DNA of 64,000 nt from Simiduia curdlanivorans (GTDB lineage Bacteria; Pseudomonadota; Gammaproteobacteria; Pseudomonadales; Cellvibrionaceae), in assembly GCF_030409605.1 (NCBI RefSeq), contig NZ_JAUFQG010000004.1, positions 930,001 through 994,000 of the forward strand. Direction: 5' to 3'. Positions 17,044 to 26,051 of this stretch are shown piece by piece. Within the stretch, counting starts at the first letter, position 1, and every line of letters starts with the position of its first letter. The position numbers were made by a program, and so were the translations under genes. The notes under the pieces are model-generated. The model saw only the letters and a program-made list of their open reading frames with translations, made no database searches and had not been told where the DNA came from.

Positions 17044-17976
17044 ATCAACTTAACGAACCGAGATTGGTCAGCCCAATTTCATACCCTCACCGCCTCAACG
17101 GTACGCTTGGTGTCTGCAGTTTCGCCCACAGTTTGGCGCAACCTCGGCCTGCTGCTGTTATTGAGCTGGTTAACCTTTAGCGTCGCCAGATTAACTTGGC
17201 TAGTGGCCGCGCAACCGAATAGCTTTGTCGCCCAAGGTAGCTCGGTCAATTTGCCCCTGTTGAACCAGCAGAAGACGCAAGCCGGTGTCGATATCGAAAG
17301 TTTCGCGCAACTCAATCCCTTCGGTAAAGCAGCTGCGGAAGCAGTGGTCGAAACAGTGGCGCCATCCATCGAAGATGATGCTCAGGAGACGCGCTTGCAA
17401 CTTGAACTGCAAGGCGTGTTTGCCACCGGCGATGCCGCGTCCGACAAGGCCATTATCGCCAACGGCGCCAACCAAAGCTTGTACGCCATCGGCGACGCTT
17501 TGCCTGGCGGTGCGAATGTAAAGCTCAGTAAAGTTTTGCCGGATCGAATAGTGATCGAAAATAATGGCCGCTACGAACTTCTCTGGCTTTACGACGAGAG
17601 CACGCGCGCGAAGCCGGCCTCGGCACCAGCCCCTAGGCCGATGCGCAGCAGTGCAAAAATTAGCCAAGACGTAGCCCAGCGTTTCGTCAATGACAAAAAT
17701 TTGAGCGCAGAGTCTCTGGCCGACGTGGTCAAAATCAGTTTGAAGCGCGAGGGTCCTGATGTCATCGGCTTTGAAGTGAGGCCTGGGCGCGACCGGGATG
17801 TATTCGACAACCTAGGCCTGCAGTCAGGTGATATCGTCACCGCCGTGAATGGCACCAAATTATCCGATGCGGCCACTGCGGTCGAAGTGGCGAAGTCCTT
17901 AAGAGACGCGAAGCAAGCGACGTTAACTATCTTGCGGCGCGACCAAGAAACAACCTTGGATGTATCGTTAGAATAA
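17044..17976 (+). CDS. gspC: Type II secretion inner-membrane protein GspC
   Basis: GspC links the inner-membrane platform to the secretin. One N-terminal membrane helix (LGLLLLLSWLTFSVARL), a periplasmic HR domain (QLELQGVFATGDAASDKAIIA, then GDALPGGANVKLSKVLPDRIVIEN) and a C-terminal PDZ domain (GFEVRPGRD, LGLQSGDIVTAVNG) are all present. The start is odd: the first legal start is TTG at 17107 without a ribosome site, whereas GAGGA at 17032 sits seven bases before an ATC at 17044 and the reading between them looks like GspC N-terminal sequence. I chose the ATC (310 residues); the TTG would give 289. First gene of the gsp operon. Confidence 0.85.
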   Translation: MNLTNRDWSAQFHTLTASTVRLVSAVSPTVWRNLGLLLLLSWLTFSVARLTWLVAAQPNSFVAQGSSVNLPLLNQQKTQAGVDIESFAQLNPFGKAAAEAVVETVAPSIEDDAQETRLQLELQGVFATGDAASDKAIIANGANQSLYAIGDALPGGANVKLSKVLPDRIVIENNGRYELLWLYDESTRAKPASAPAPRPMRSSAKISQDVAQRFVNDKNLSAESLADVVKISLKREGPDVIGFEVRPGRDRDVFDNLGLQSGDIVTAVNGTKLSDAATAVEVAKSLRDAKQATLTILRRDQETTLDVSLE

Positions 17977-18037
17977 AAACATTAGGGTGCTTGGTTATTG
18001 CCAAGTGCAGCAGTAATTGACTAAAAAGAAGAAATCC

Positions 18038-20008
18038 GTGAAAAAAGCCGTGCTAAATACAACTAAATTTTTCGCCACCGCTGTCTTAGCGGCAAGCCTT
18101 TTTGCCGTTTCGGTAGAAGCGGCCGGTCCTAGTTACACAGTCAACTTCAAAGACGCCGACATTCAAGAGGTGGTCAAATATGTTGCCGATACCACCGGCC
18201 GCACATTTATTGTCGACCCCTCGGTAAAAGGCCGCATCAAAGTTATTTCCTCTAAGGAGATGACCCAAGATGAACTCTACAACCTGTTTCTGGCGGTTTT
18301 GGATGTGCACGGTTTTGCCGCCATCGAGTCGGGCGATGTAACGCGTATTGTCAGCTCGAAAGAAGCCCGTAGTTTGCCGCTGGAAGTAAAAGACACCGCA
18401 ACTCGCGGCAGCGATGGCATGATCACTCAAGTGATTCAGTTAAAAAATGTCTCGGCATCAAAAGCCTTGCCGGTACTGCGCCCCATGGTGCCGCAACACG
18501 CACACATGGCCGCTTACGATCCGAGCAATGCCATTATCATTACTGACACAGAAGCGAATATTGCGCGCTTGCAGGAAGTGATCGACCGCATTGATCGCTC
18601 CGCCGTCTATACCACCGAGCTGGTGAATCTAAAGCATGCCGGCGCCGAAGACTTGGTGCGCATTCTCACCCAATTACAGCGTCAGGAAGCGGGCAAAGCC
18701 GGTAACGACAACGCGCCGATGTTGGTCGCAGACAAGCGCTCCAATGGTGTGTTGATTTCGGGCGATGATTTAGCGCGCAGTAAGGTAAAAGATTTAATAC
18801 GCCGGTTGGATATGCCACAGCAGCAAAGCGGCAACGTGCAGGTGGTTTACTTGGAATATGCTGAGGCGAAACAAGTTGCCACCGTGCTGACCAATGTTGT
18901 GAAGAACATGTCCAAACTCGATAAAGCCGAGGGTGCCGCGGCAACGGAAACGAGTGTCGAGGCAGACGAAGATACCAACTCATTATTAATCACCGCTGAT
19001 CCCGCTACCCTACAATCTCTGAAATCCGTCATTGCGCGTTTAGATATTCGCCGTGCGCAGGTACTAGTAGAAGCGATCATCGTAGAAATTCTAGACGACA
19101 ACAGTCAGGACTTGGGCGTGCAGTGGTTGTTCGGGACCAAGAATGGCACCTTCGGTTCCTCGGCACTACCAAACAGTGCCTTGGGTAGCATCGATGCAGA
19201 TGAAGACGATGGTTTAGGCGCGATGATTGGTGGTTTGGCTAGTATTACCGGTCAAACGCTAGGCCAAGTATCCACTGGTGGCGGCACTGATTTTTTAGTT
19301 CTGGTAAATGCACTGCAAAGTCAAACCGACGCCAACATTCTTTCTACACCGAGCATAGTAACCTCCGATAACCACACCGCCACCATTAATGTGGGTCAAA
19401 ACGTTCCTTTCGTTACTGGCTCCTTTACCAATAGCAATTCCGATAGCTCCAACCCTTTCCAGACTATTCAGCGCGAAAACGTCGGTATCATGTTAGAGGT
19501 AACGCCACACATTAACGAAGGCAATTCCGTGGTGTTGGAAATCAAACAGGAAGTTTCAAGTATTGCGGCAAATACGGTGTCTGCCACGGATTTGATTACC
19601 AATAAACGCACCATCGAAACCAAGGTCTTGGCCAGCGACGGCGAAGTGGTTGTGCTCGGTGGTTTGATGCAGGACGATGTGCAAACCGGTGAACAAAAGG
19701 TGCCGTTGCTCGGTGATATTCCATTTCTAGGTAGGCTATTTCGCTCTACCTCTGAAACAATTGTGAAAAGTAATTTGCTGGTTTTTATTCGCGCTACCGT
19801 GCTACGCGATGACGATGCCATGCGCGGCGCTACTGCAGAAAAGTATCGCTACATTTACGAAATTCAGCAAAAAACCGGCAGCATGCAAGGCTCATTTATT
19901 GACGCTCCCGAGCAAAATAAAATGGCACCTTGGAATCCCGGTAAAGGCGAACTCTTCATTATGCCCGGCGCCGAAAAAGCGCAGCAAGAAGCCGAGAGCG
20001 GTAAGTAG
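18038..20008 (+). CDS. gspD: Type II secretion secretin GspD
   Basis: Outer-membrane secretin that forms the exit channel. From the GTG at 18038 it has 656 residues and a signal peptide (cut near VEAAGPSYT); a TTG at 18017 would add seven Lys-rich residues. The N0 domain starts at YTVNFKDADIQEVVKYV, three N1-N3 repeats follow (VIQLKNVSASKALPVLRPM, TELVNLKHAGAEDLVRIL, VVYLEYAEAKQVATVL), then the secretin core with ILSTPSIVTSDN, the VGQNVPFVTG gate and the VPLLGDIPFLGRLFR signature. It is not a lipoprotein. Five bases separate it from gspE. Confidence 0.95.
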   Translation: MKKAVLNTTKFFATAVLAASLFAVSVEAAGPSYTVNFKDADIQEVVKYVADTTGRTFIVDPSVKGRIKVISSKEMTQDELYNLFLAVLDVHGFAAIESGDVTRIVSSKEARSLPLEVKDTATRGSDGMITQVIQLKNVSASKALPVLRPMVPQHAHMAAYDPSNAIIITDTEANIARLQEVIDRIDRSAVYTTELVNLKHAGAEDLVRILTQLQRQEAGKAGNDNAPMLVADKRSNGVLISGDDLARSKVKDLIRRLDMPQQQSGNVQVVYLEYAEAKQVATVLTNVVKNMSKLDKAEGAAATETSVEADEDTNSLLITADPATLQSLKSVIARLDIRRAQVLVEAIIVEILDDNSQDLGVQWLFGTKNGTFGSSALPNSALGSIDADEDDGLGAMIGGLASITGQTLGQVSTGGGTDFLVLVNALQSQTDANILSTPSIVTSDNHTATINVGQNVPFVTGSFTNSNSDSSNPFQTIQRENVGIMLEVTPHINEGNSVVLEIKQEVSSIAANTVSATDLITNKRTIETKVLASDGEVVVLGGLMQDDVQTGEQKVPLLGDIPFLGRLFRSTSETIVKSNLLVFIRATVLRDDDAMRGATAEKYRYIYEIQQKTGSMQGSFIDAPEQNKMAPWNPGKGELFIMPGAEKAQQEAESGK

Positions 20009-20013
20009 CGGCA

Positions 20014-21447
20014 ATGAGAGAGCTTCTACCTTTTAGCTTTGCGCAAACCCATGGTGTGCTGCTAGCCGGCGACGAATTGTTGCACAGGGCCGGCGTTAAT
20101 CATCAGGTCATCGTCGAGCTTCAGCGCCATTACGGCACGGCGTTAAACTTTGTCGAAATTCCCGATATCGATTTCAAACAGCGTTTGAAAGATGTGTATC
20201 ACGACGATTCAGACGCGGCGCAGCAGGCTGTTGCCGATATGGATTTGTCGCAGCTAGTCGACGACATTCCAGAAGAAGGCGATTTGCTGGCGGGCAATAA
20301 TGATGCCCCGGTCATTCGTTTGATCAACGCCATTTTGGCGCAAGCGGTTAAGGCTAAGGCCTCGGATATTCACCTTGAGCCCTGTGAAGATCGCGTCGCG
20401 GTGCGCTTTCGGGTCGATGGTGTTTTAAACGAAGTGCTACAGGCCAAGGCGCAATTGGCGCCTTTGATTAATTCCCGTATTAAAGTTATGGCGCGGCTCG
20501 ATATTGCCGAGAAGCGCTTGCCCCAGGATGGCCGCATGTCGGTGACATTGGCCGGCCATACTATTGATATCCGCGTCAGCACCTTGCCCTCAGCCTACGG
20601 CGAACGCGCGGTGTTGCGTATTCTAGATCAGGCCGCCGGCGCATTGAAATTACATCAATTGGATATGCCGGCAAAAACCCACAAAGCCTTCGCCGCTTCG
20701 CTGCAAAAACCGCACGGTATTATTTTGGTTACCGGGCCTACGGGTTCGGGTAAAACCACCAGTCTTTACGCCGGCCTCACCGAGATTAATGATCGCTCGC
20801 GCAACATCATGACCATTGAAGACCCAGTGGAATATTTGTTGCCTGGCATCGCCCAAACCCAAGTTAACAGCAAGGCCAACATGACCTTCGTGCGCGGCTT
20901 GCGTGCCATACTGCGGCAAGATCCCGACGTGGTGATGATCGGTGAAATTCGCGACGGTGAAACGGCGAGTATTGCCGTGCAATCGTCATTGACCGGTCAC
21001 ATGGTGTTATCCACCTTGCACACCAATACCGCTATCGGTGCAGTTACCCGTTTGTTGGACATGGGCGTTGAAGCGTTCTTGTTGTCGTCGAGCTTGGATT
21101 TAATCATGGCTCAGCGGTTGGTGCGGCGTTTGTGTGCCTGTAAAAAACCCCACAAACCGACCCCGGCGGAGTGCGAACAATTAGGTTTTGCCCCAGAGGG
21201 CGAAATATTTTCGGCCAACGGCTGTGAAAAATGTAATCACACCGGATATCGCGGCCGCGTTGGTATCTATGAGCACATCGTTATCGATGAGCAGATGCGC
21301 CAGTTAATTCACGAGGGCGCGGGCGAGCAAACCATGTTGGCCTATGCTCGTCAATTTAGCCCGTCGATATTGGATGCCGGTAAAGCGCGCATTTTGGCCG
21401 GTGAAACCAGCGTAGAAGAAGTACTACGCGTGACCACCTTGAGTTAA
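20014..21447 (+). CDS. gspE: Type II secretion ATPase GspE
   Basis: 477-residue cytoplasmic hexameric ATPase that powers pseudopilus assembly. Walker A GPTGSGKTT begins at residue 241; the Asp box (TIEDPVEY), Walker B (DPDVVMIGEIRDGETA) and His box (LTGHMVLSTLHTN) are intact. The metal-binding Cys pairs of the C-terminal domain are visible in CACKK and CEKC. The N-terminal region that binds GspL is of normal size. It lies between gspD and gspF, with four bases to gspF. Confidence 0.96.
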   Translation: MRELLPFSFAQTHGVLLAGDELLHRAGVNHQVIVELQRHYGTALNFVEIPDIDFKQRLKDVYHDDSDAAQQAVADMDLSQLVDDIPEEGDLLAGNNDAPVIRLINAILAQAVKAKASDIHLEPCEDRVAVRFRVDGVLNEVLQAKAQLAPLINSRIKVMARLDIAEKRLPQDGRMSVTLAGHTIDIRVSTLPSAYGERAVLRILDQAAGALKLHQLDMPAKTHKAFAASLQKPHGIILVTGPTGSGKTTSLYAGLTEINDRSRNIMTIEDPVEYLLPGIAQTQVNSKANMTFVRGLRAILRQDPDVVMIGEIRDGETASIAVQSSLTGHMVLSTLHTNTAIGAVTRLLDMGVEAFLLSSSLDLIMAQRLVRRLCACKKPHKPTPAECEQLGFAPEGEIFSANGCEKCNHTGYRGRVGIYEHIVIDEQMRQLIHEGAGEQTMLAYARQFSPSILDAGKARILAGETSVEEVLRVTTLS

Positions 21448-21451
21448 GCCC

Positions 21452-22684
21452 ATGCCTGCATTTTCCTATCAAGCTATCGATGAAAACGGCCGTCAGCAAA
21501 AGGGCGTTGTGGAAGGTGACTCCGAGCGCAGTGTGCGCGCCGAATTGCGCGGGCGAAATTTAAAGCCAATCAATGTCAAAGTGGCGAGCGGTGGCATGGG
21601 GCGCGAGGTGCCATCGCTGTCTTTTTCCTTTCGGATGCCAAAATTTCACCGCCGTATCAAAGATTCAGAGTTAACGGTATTAACACGGCAAATGTCGTCA
21701 TTGTTAAATTCCGGTATGCCCTTGGTTGAAGCATTGCAAAGCACCGCCAACCAGCAGCGCAAACAAAATTTAAAAGAAATGATTTTACACGTGCGCTCGC
21801 GCGTGCTCGAAGGCCATAGCTTTGCCCAAGCGCTGGCTGAAGCGCCCCACGCCTTTGACTCCATGTATCGCGCCTTGGTGCGCGCCGGTGAAAGTGCCGG
21901 TTATCTGGGCCCGGTGTTGGAGCGGCTGGCCGCTTACACAGAAGCTACGTTTGAAACTCGCCAGCGGGTGCGCATGGCGATGATTTACCCCGTGGTATTA
22001 CTGGTGGTGAGCATGGGTGTCATCGCCATGCTGATGACCTTCGTGGTGCCCGAACTGACCTCGGTTTTTGCCCACAGCCATCGCGAGCTTCCCACCTTAA
22101 CCATCGTGTTAATTACGGTGAGCAATTATTTAAGCAATTGGGGCTTGTGGTCCTTATTGGCGCTCTTGCTCGCTATTATGGGCTTGCAAAAGTGGCTGCA
22201 AAAACCGTCGCGTACATTGAGATGGCACGGCATTATTTTACGCTTGCCGGTGTTTGGCGAAATCAGCGCGCAAATCAATTCTGCGCGTTTTGCCTCCACC
22301 CTGAGCTTGCTAACGGGCAGTGGTGTGCCTTTGCTAGACGCCATTAAAATCTCGACCCAGGTCATGACCAACGCGGTGATGGCCAAGGCCAGTGAAAAAT
22401 TAGCGGTGGACGTGCAAGAGGGTTCGAGCCTGTCGCGCGCCATGGAAAAAACCAAATTATTTCCACCCCTGTTGGTGCAAATGACGGCGAGTGGTGAATC
22501 AAGTGGCGATTTGGATAAGCAACTTGAACACGCTGCGCGCAACATGGATCGCGAGTTGGAATGGCGCCTAGCGGCTGCGCTCGGGATCATGGAGCCCATG
22601 GTGGTGGTAGTCATGGGTATTTTAGTGACCGGAATTGTGATGGCAATTCTGCTACCGATATTCGAAATGAACACAATGGTTTAA
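21452..22684 (+). CDS. gspF: Type II secretion platform protein GspF
   Basis: 410-residue polytopic inner-membrane protein of normal family length. The N-terminus FSYQAIDENGRQQKGVVEGDS is diagnostic. Two cytoplasmic helical bundles (LTRQMSSLLNSGMPLVEAL and ASTLSLLTGSGVPLLDAI, the duplicated T2SF domain) alternate with three membrane helices near residues 175-200, 220-245 and 380-405. It interacts with GspE and GspL to assemble the pseudopilus. Confidence 0.95.
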   Translation: MPAFSYQAIDENGRQQKGVVEGDSERSVRAELRGRNLKPINVKVASGGMGREVPSLSFSFRMPKFHRRIKDSELTVLTRQMSSLLNSGMPLVEALQSTANQQRKQNLKEMILHVRSRVLEGHSFAQALAEAPHAFDSMYRALVRAGESAGYLGPVLERLAAYTEATFETRQRVRMAMIYPVVLLVVSMGVIAMLMTFVVPELTSVFAHSHRELPTLTIVLITVSNYLSNWGLWSLLALLLAIMGLQKWLQKPSRTLRWHGIILRLPVFGEISAQINSARFASTLSLLTGSGVPLLDAIKISTQVMTNAVMAKASEKLAVDVQEGSSLSRAMEKTKLFPPLLVQMTASGESSGDLDKQLEHAARNMDRELEWRLAAALGIMEPMVVVVMGILVTGIVMAILLPIFEMNTMV

Positions 22685-22706
22685 ACCGAGAGTCTGAGGT
22701 GTGTTA

Positions 22707-23162
22707 ATGAGCAAAATGAAACGTAACCAAGGTTTTAGCTTGATTGAAATTATGGTGGTCTTGGTCATTTTGGGCCTATTGATCAGTATTGTTGCACCCA
22801 ATGTGTTGGATAAAGCAGACGGCGCGCGCACGCAAAAGGCCTTTGCTGATTTCAAAGCCATTGAAACCGCATTGAAAACCTATCGCTTGGATAACTTCAT
22901 GTATCCGTCCAGTGAGCAGGGTTTAGAAGCCTTGGTGACTAAGCCGAGTTTAGATCCAGTGCCTAAGCGCTACCCGGCCAGCGGTTATTTAAGCGCCCTG
23001 CCGAAAGATCCTTGGGGCAATGTGTATTTATATTTAAGCCCGGGCGAGCACGGTGAAATTGATATTTATTCACTGGGCGCGGATGGTGTTGCTGGCGGCG
23101 AAGGCCAGGCGGCCGACGTGGGTAACTGGATGAGCATGAGCGACTTCGACGAGCAAAATTAA
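22707..23162 (+). CDS. gspG: Major pseudopilin GspG
   Basis: 151-residue type IV-like prepilin. The ATG at 22707 with TGAGGT seven bases upstream is preferred over a GTG six bases earlier. The short leader KMKRNQG is cut before FSLIEIMVVLVILGLL with Glu5 in place. The C-terminal part DPWGNVYLYLSPGEHGEIDIYSLGADG contains the calcium-site loop of the major pseudopilin. The prepilin peptidase gene gspO is not in this window. Confidence 0.95.
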   Translation: MSKMKRNQGFSLIEIMVVLVILGLLISIVAPNVLDKADGARTQKAFADFKAIETALKTYRLDNFMYPSSEQGLEALVTKPSLDPVPKRYPASGYLSALPKDPWGNVYLYLSPGEHGEIDIYSLGADGVAGGEGQAADVGNWMSMSDFDEQN

Positions 23163-23164
23163 CT

Positions 23165-23689
23165 GTGCAACGAGCCCGAGGTTTTACACTCATCGAGTTG
23201 ATGGTAGTCCTATTGATCATAGGGCTTGCGATCGGCATGGTGAATTTTAACTTGGGCGGCAGTGAAGAGCGTAAAGTTCGACAGGAAATTGATCGCTATT
23301 ATCAGCTACTGCGCTTTGCCGATGAAAGTGCGGCGCTGCAGGGCGATCTTATCGGCTTGCTGTTTAGCAGTCAGTTTGATGGCCAATACAGCGGCCAAAC
23401 CGAGCCGACAGTCACCATCGCGTGGTTTCGCTATCGCGCTGGCACCTGGGTGCCGGCAGAGGCACCTTTTACCGAGTTGACCTTGCCGGAAGGCTTGGCC
23501 TTGGAGCTGCGTTTAGACGAAGAGCCGGTCGATATCAGTAAAGAAGCTGAAACGCCACAAGTGATTTTTAGCGGCAGCGGCGAGATTTCCAATTTCGAAA
23601 TGCGCTTGAGTTATCAAGATGTACCTATCGGCTATATCGCCATCGATGTCACCGGCGATTTGGTCCAGGCAGACAGCTATGAACCTTAA
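23165..23689 (+). CDS. gspH: Minor pseudopilin GspH
   Basis: 174 residues from a GTG two bases after the gspG stop. Leader QRARG, then FTLIELMVVLLIIGLAIGM with the conserved Glu5, followed by a periplasmic beta domain. Placement between gspG and gspI supports GspH. The gspI start lies 11 bases inside its 3' end. Confidence 0.88.
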   Translation: MQRARGFTLIELMVVLLIIGLAIGMVNFNLGGSEERKVRQEIDRYYQLLRFADESAALQGDLIGLLFSSQFDGQYSGQTEPTVTIAWFRYRAGTWVPAEAPFTELTLPEGLALELRLDEEPVDISKEAETPQVIFSGSGEISNFEMRLSYQDVPIGYIAIDVTGDLVQADSYEP

Positions 23690-24074
23690 CAGCAATCAGC
23701 GCGAAAAAGGTTTCAGTTTAGTCGAGGTGTTGGTGGCCTTGATGATCATCGGCATCGCCTTGCCGGCGCTGCTCGGGCAGATGCAATCCCAGGGCGATAG
23801 CCAAGCGCTGCTACGCAATAAAACCTTGGCGCTCTATGTGGTGCAAAACAAAGTGGCCGAATATGCCGTGTGGAAAAAACAGGGCAAGGGCAAACTATCC
23901 GATTCCGAGAGCGGCGATGTTGAGTTGGGCGGGGTGCGCTGGTACTGGAAGATGACGGCGAAAAATTTCCAGGATGTTCTCGGCCAAGGCTTTAATATGC
24001 AGCGCCTAGAAATTAGCGCCGGCCTAGAGCCGGATGAGGCCTTGAGCTCGGTTGAGGTTATTTTCAATGAATAG
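23679..24074 (+). CDS. gspI: Minor pseudopilin GspI
   Basis: 131 residues. The ATG at 23679, overlapping the gspH end, gives a leader REKG before FSLVEVLVALMIIGIALPAL. The short periplasmic domain (VVQNKVAEYAVWKK, RWYWKMTAKNF) is typical of GspI, a component of the GspI-J-K tip complex. A longer in-frame extension inside gspH lacks a leader-like context. It overlaps gspJ by 8 bases. Confidence 0.9.
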   Translation: MNLNSNQREKGFSLVEVLVALMIIGIALPALLGQMQSQGDSQALLRNKTLALYVVQNKVAEYAVWKKQGKGKLSDSESGDVELGGVRWYWKMTAKNFQDVLGQGFNMQRLEISAGLEPDEALSSVEVIFNE

Positions 24075-24864
24075 CTGCAACCAGCGCTGGCGCAGAAATA
24101 CCCAGTTATCCGCTGCTGGCTTTACCTTAGTGGAAGTTCTAATTGCTATTTTTATCACTGCGATTATTGCCACCTTGGCCGTGCAAACCCTTGGCTCGGC
24201 AACCGTTTCCATGGAGCGCGGCAAGAGCCTCGGCGACCAATTGTCGGAAGTGGAGCGATTATTCTCGCTGATAGAGCAGGATTTGCGTTCGGTGCGTGTC
24301 GGTCGAAAATTTGAGTTCATCGGCGAAGAAGTTAGCCAAAGTTTAGCGGGCGCTGAGGAAACCAAAGACGATAGCTTCCAAGGTTACGGCGAAGTCTACG
24401 AAACCCGGGATTTAAAACAACAGCGCAAAAATCTATTAGAAAGTTTGGATACGGATCATCGCCTATTGCGATTGGTGCGCGCCGATTGGGTTAACTTCGG
24501 CCAAGCCCAACGCAGTGATTTGCAGCATGTGACTTATGCCTGGCATCAAGGCGCAATTTGGCGATTCTTTCGCCCAATCGATAGCGAAATTTTTGGCGAC
24601 AACCCCATTACCGATGAGGTGTACATCGAAGATGTGTCTTTGGCGCGACGCATAATTTCCGACGTCAACAATGTCACCTTCAAATACCTAGTGCCAGGCA
24701 GTCCGTTTGAAACCGAGAGCAGTTGGTCAAATGTGTGGCCCACCACCGCTACACGCACCTCGGGCCCCAGCAGTTCGTCTTTGCCGCAAGCGGTAGAGGT
24801 CGTGCTTGAGTTAAAAGAGTTGGGCGAGATAAAGCGGGTGTTTTTACTGGGGGTTGACGGCTAA
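24067..24864 (+). CDS. gspJ: Minor pseudopilin GspJ
   Basis: 265 residues from the ATG at 24067 inside the gspI stop region. Leader ends SAAG before FTLVEVLIAIFITAIIATLA. The segment LFSLIEQDLRSVRVGR is a GspJ hallmark. Its last base is the first base of the gspK start, so the tip-complex genes are tightly coupled. Confidence 0.92.
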   Translation: MNSCNQRWRRNTQLSAAGFTLVEVLIAIFITAIIATLAVQTLGSATVSMERGKSLGDQLSEVERLFSLIEQDLRSVRVGRKFEFIGEEVSQSLAGAEETKDDSFQGYGEVYETRDLKQQRKNLLESLDTDHRLLRLVRADWVNFGQAQRSDLQHVTYAWHQGAIWRFFRPIDSEIFGDNPITDEVYIEDVSLARRIISDVNNVTFKYLVPGSPFETESSWSNVWPTTATRTSGPSSSSLPQAVEVVLELKELGEIKRVFLLGVDG

Positions 24865-26036
24865 TGCAGCTCTCTAAGCAGCGCGGCGCGGTATTGATTC
24901 TGGCCTTACTGATTGTCGCCTTGGTGGCCGGTTTGGCGGTGAACTATGCCAGCCAAATGCAATTGGTGCAGGCGCGCGCGGTGAATGGTTTTTACGGAGC
25001 GCAGCAAGAACTGTGGTCGGATTCTATGGTGCCCTTTGCCATAGGCGTATTAAAGTATGACGCCAATAATTCCACCACCGATCACGCCGAAGAAGATTGG
25101 GCTAAGTACCCGGTCAGCGAATCCATACCGGGTGGAAGTTTAATGGGTAGTTTGTCCGATGCTCAGGCCCTTATAAATATCAATAGTTTGGATGGCGGCA
25201 TTCAGAATCAGTCTAACCCTTTAGACCCAGGCCGATTCACCGAGCCACAGCGGCGCTTTATTCGGTTCCTGCAAACCTTTGATGGTGTCACGGCAGATCC
25301 CGACGACCCTTTGGCAAAGGTGATCATCGATATGAATTTGGCCGTGGCTATTACCGAGGCGGTGGTTGATTGGATTGATAACGACGACAATACCATCGGT
25401 TATGGCGGTGCAGAGGCGTTACAGTATCAACAGGCAGGCGTCTCCTGGGTGCCGCCGAACGAGCTAATGGAGTCATTGCAAGAGTTACGACTGGTGCAAG
25501 GTATAACACCGGAAATCTATCAGGCCATTTCACCCTACTTAGTGGTGCTGCCGAATAGCCAGACGAAATTAAATATCAATACCATTCGGCCCGAGCGTTC
25601 GATGCGTATTTTACAAACGCTTAACGCGCCGACAGATTTGCTGCCCTTGCAGGCCCAAGCACTGGAGGGTTTTGCCTCGTGGCGTGGCGAGAGCGGCTTT
25701 GCCGCGCCCGCAGATTTGGCCAATAATCCAGACTTCTCTGCGATCTTGCCAGGCACGGCGCTCGATGTGTCGGATTTAACCGTTAGCTCCGAATATTTCT
25801 GGTTAAACACCGAAGTGCAAATTGAAGACAAAATCGTAAACCGACGCATTTTATTATTTCGAGATAGCGCGGATGTAAAAGTTGTGGCGCGCTATGCCGC
25901 CGGTCAAAGCACCAGCTTGCAAAGCTTGATGGACAAATCGTCAAGCGCAACAACCAGCAATGCAAAAGGTGGTAGTGGCGATCGCGCTGAAACAAAAAAT
26001 GACAATAACGATGCGAACACAGATCGCAGGCGTTAA
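24864..26036 (+). CDS. gspK: Pseudopilus tip protein GspK
   Basis: 390 residues, in the normal range for this largest minor pseudopilin. The leader QLSKQRG precedes AVLILALLIVALVAGLA; position 5 lacks the usual Glu, as is normal for GspK. The alpha domain contains SLSDAQALININSLDG, AVVDWIDNDDN and KLNINTIRPE, all family hallmarks. The C-terminus ends in a low-complexity Ser/Lys/Asn/Asp tail of about 35 residues. GspL follows after 15 bases. Confidence 0.93.
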   Translation: MQLSKQRGAVLILALLIVALVAGLAVNYASQMQLVQARAVNGFYGAQQELWSDSMVPFAIGVLKYDANNSTTDHAEEDWAKYPVSESIPGGSLMGSLSDAQALININSLDGGIQNQSNPLDPGRFTEPQRRFIRFLQTFDGVTADPDDPLAKVIIDMNLAVAITEAVVDWIDNDDNTIGYGGAEALQYQQAGVSWVPPNELMESLQELRLVQGITPEIYQAISPYLVVLPNSQTKLNINTIRPERSMRILQTLNAPTDLLPLQAQALEGFASWRGESGFAAPADLANNPDFSAILPGTALDVSDLTVSSEYFWLNTEVQIEDKIVNRRILLFRDSADVKVVARYAAGQSTSLQSLMDKSSSATTSNAKGGSGDRAETKNDNNDANTDRRR

Positions 26037-26051
26037 CAAAAGTAGAAGATC

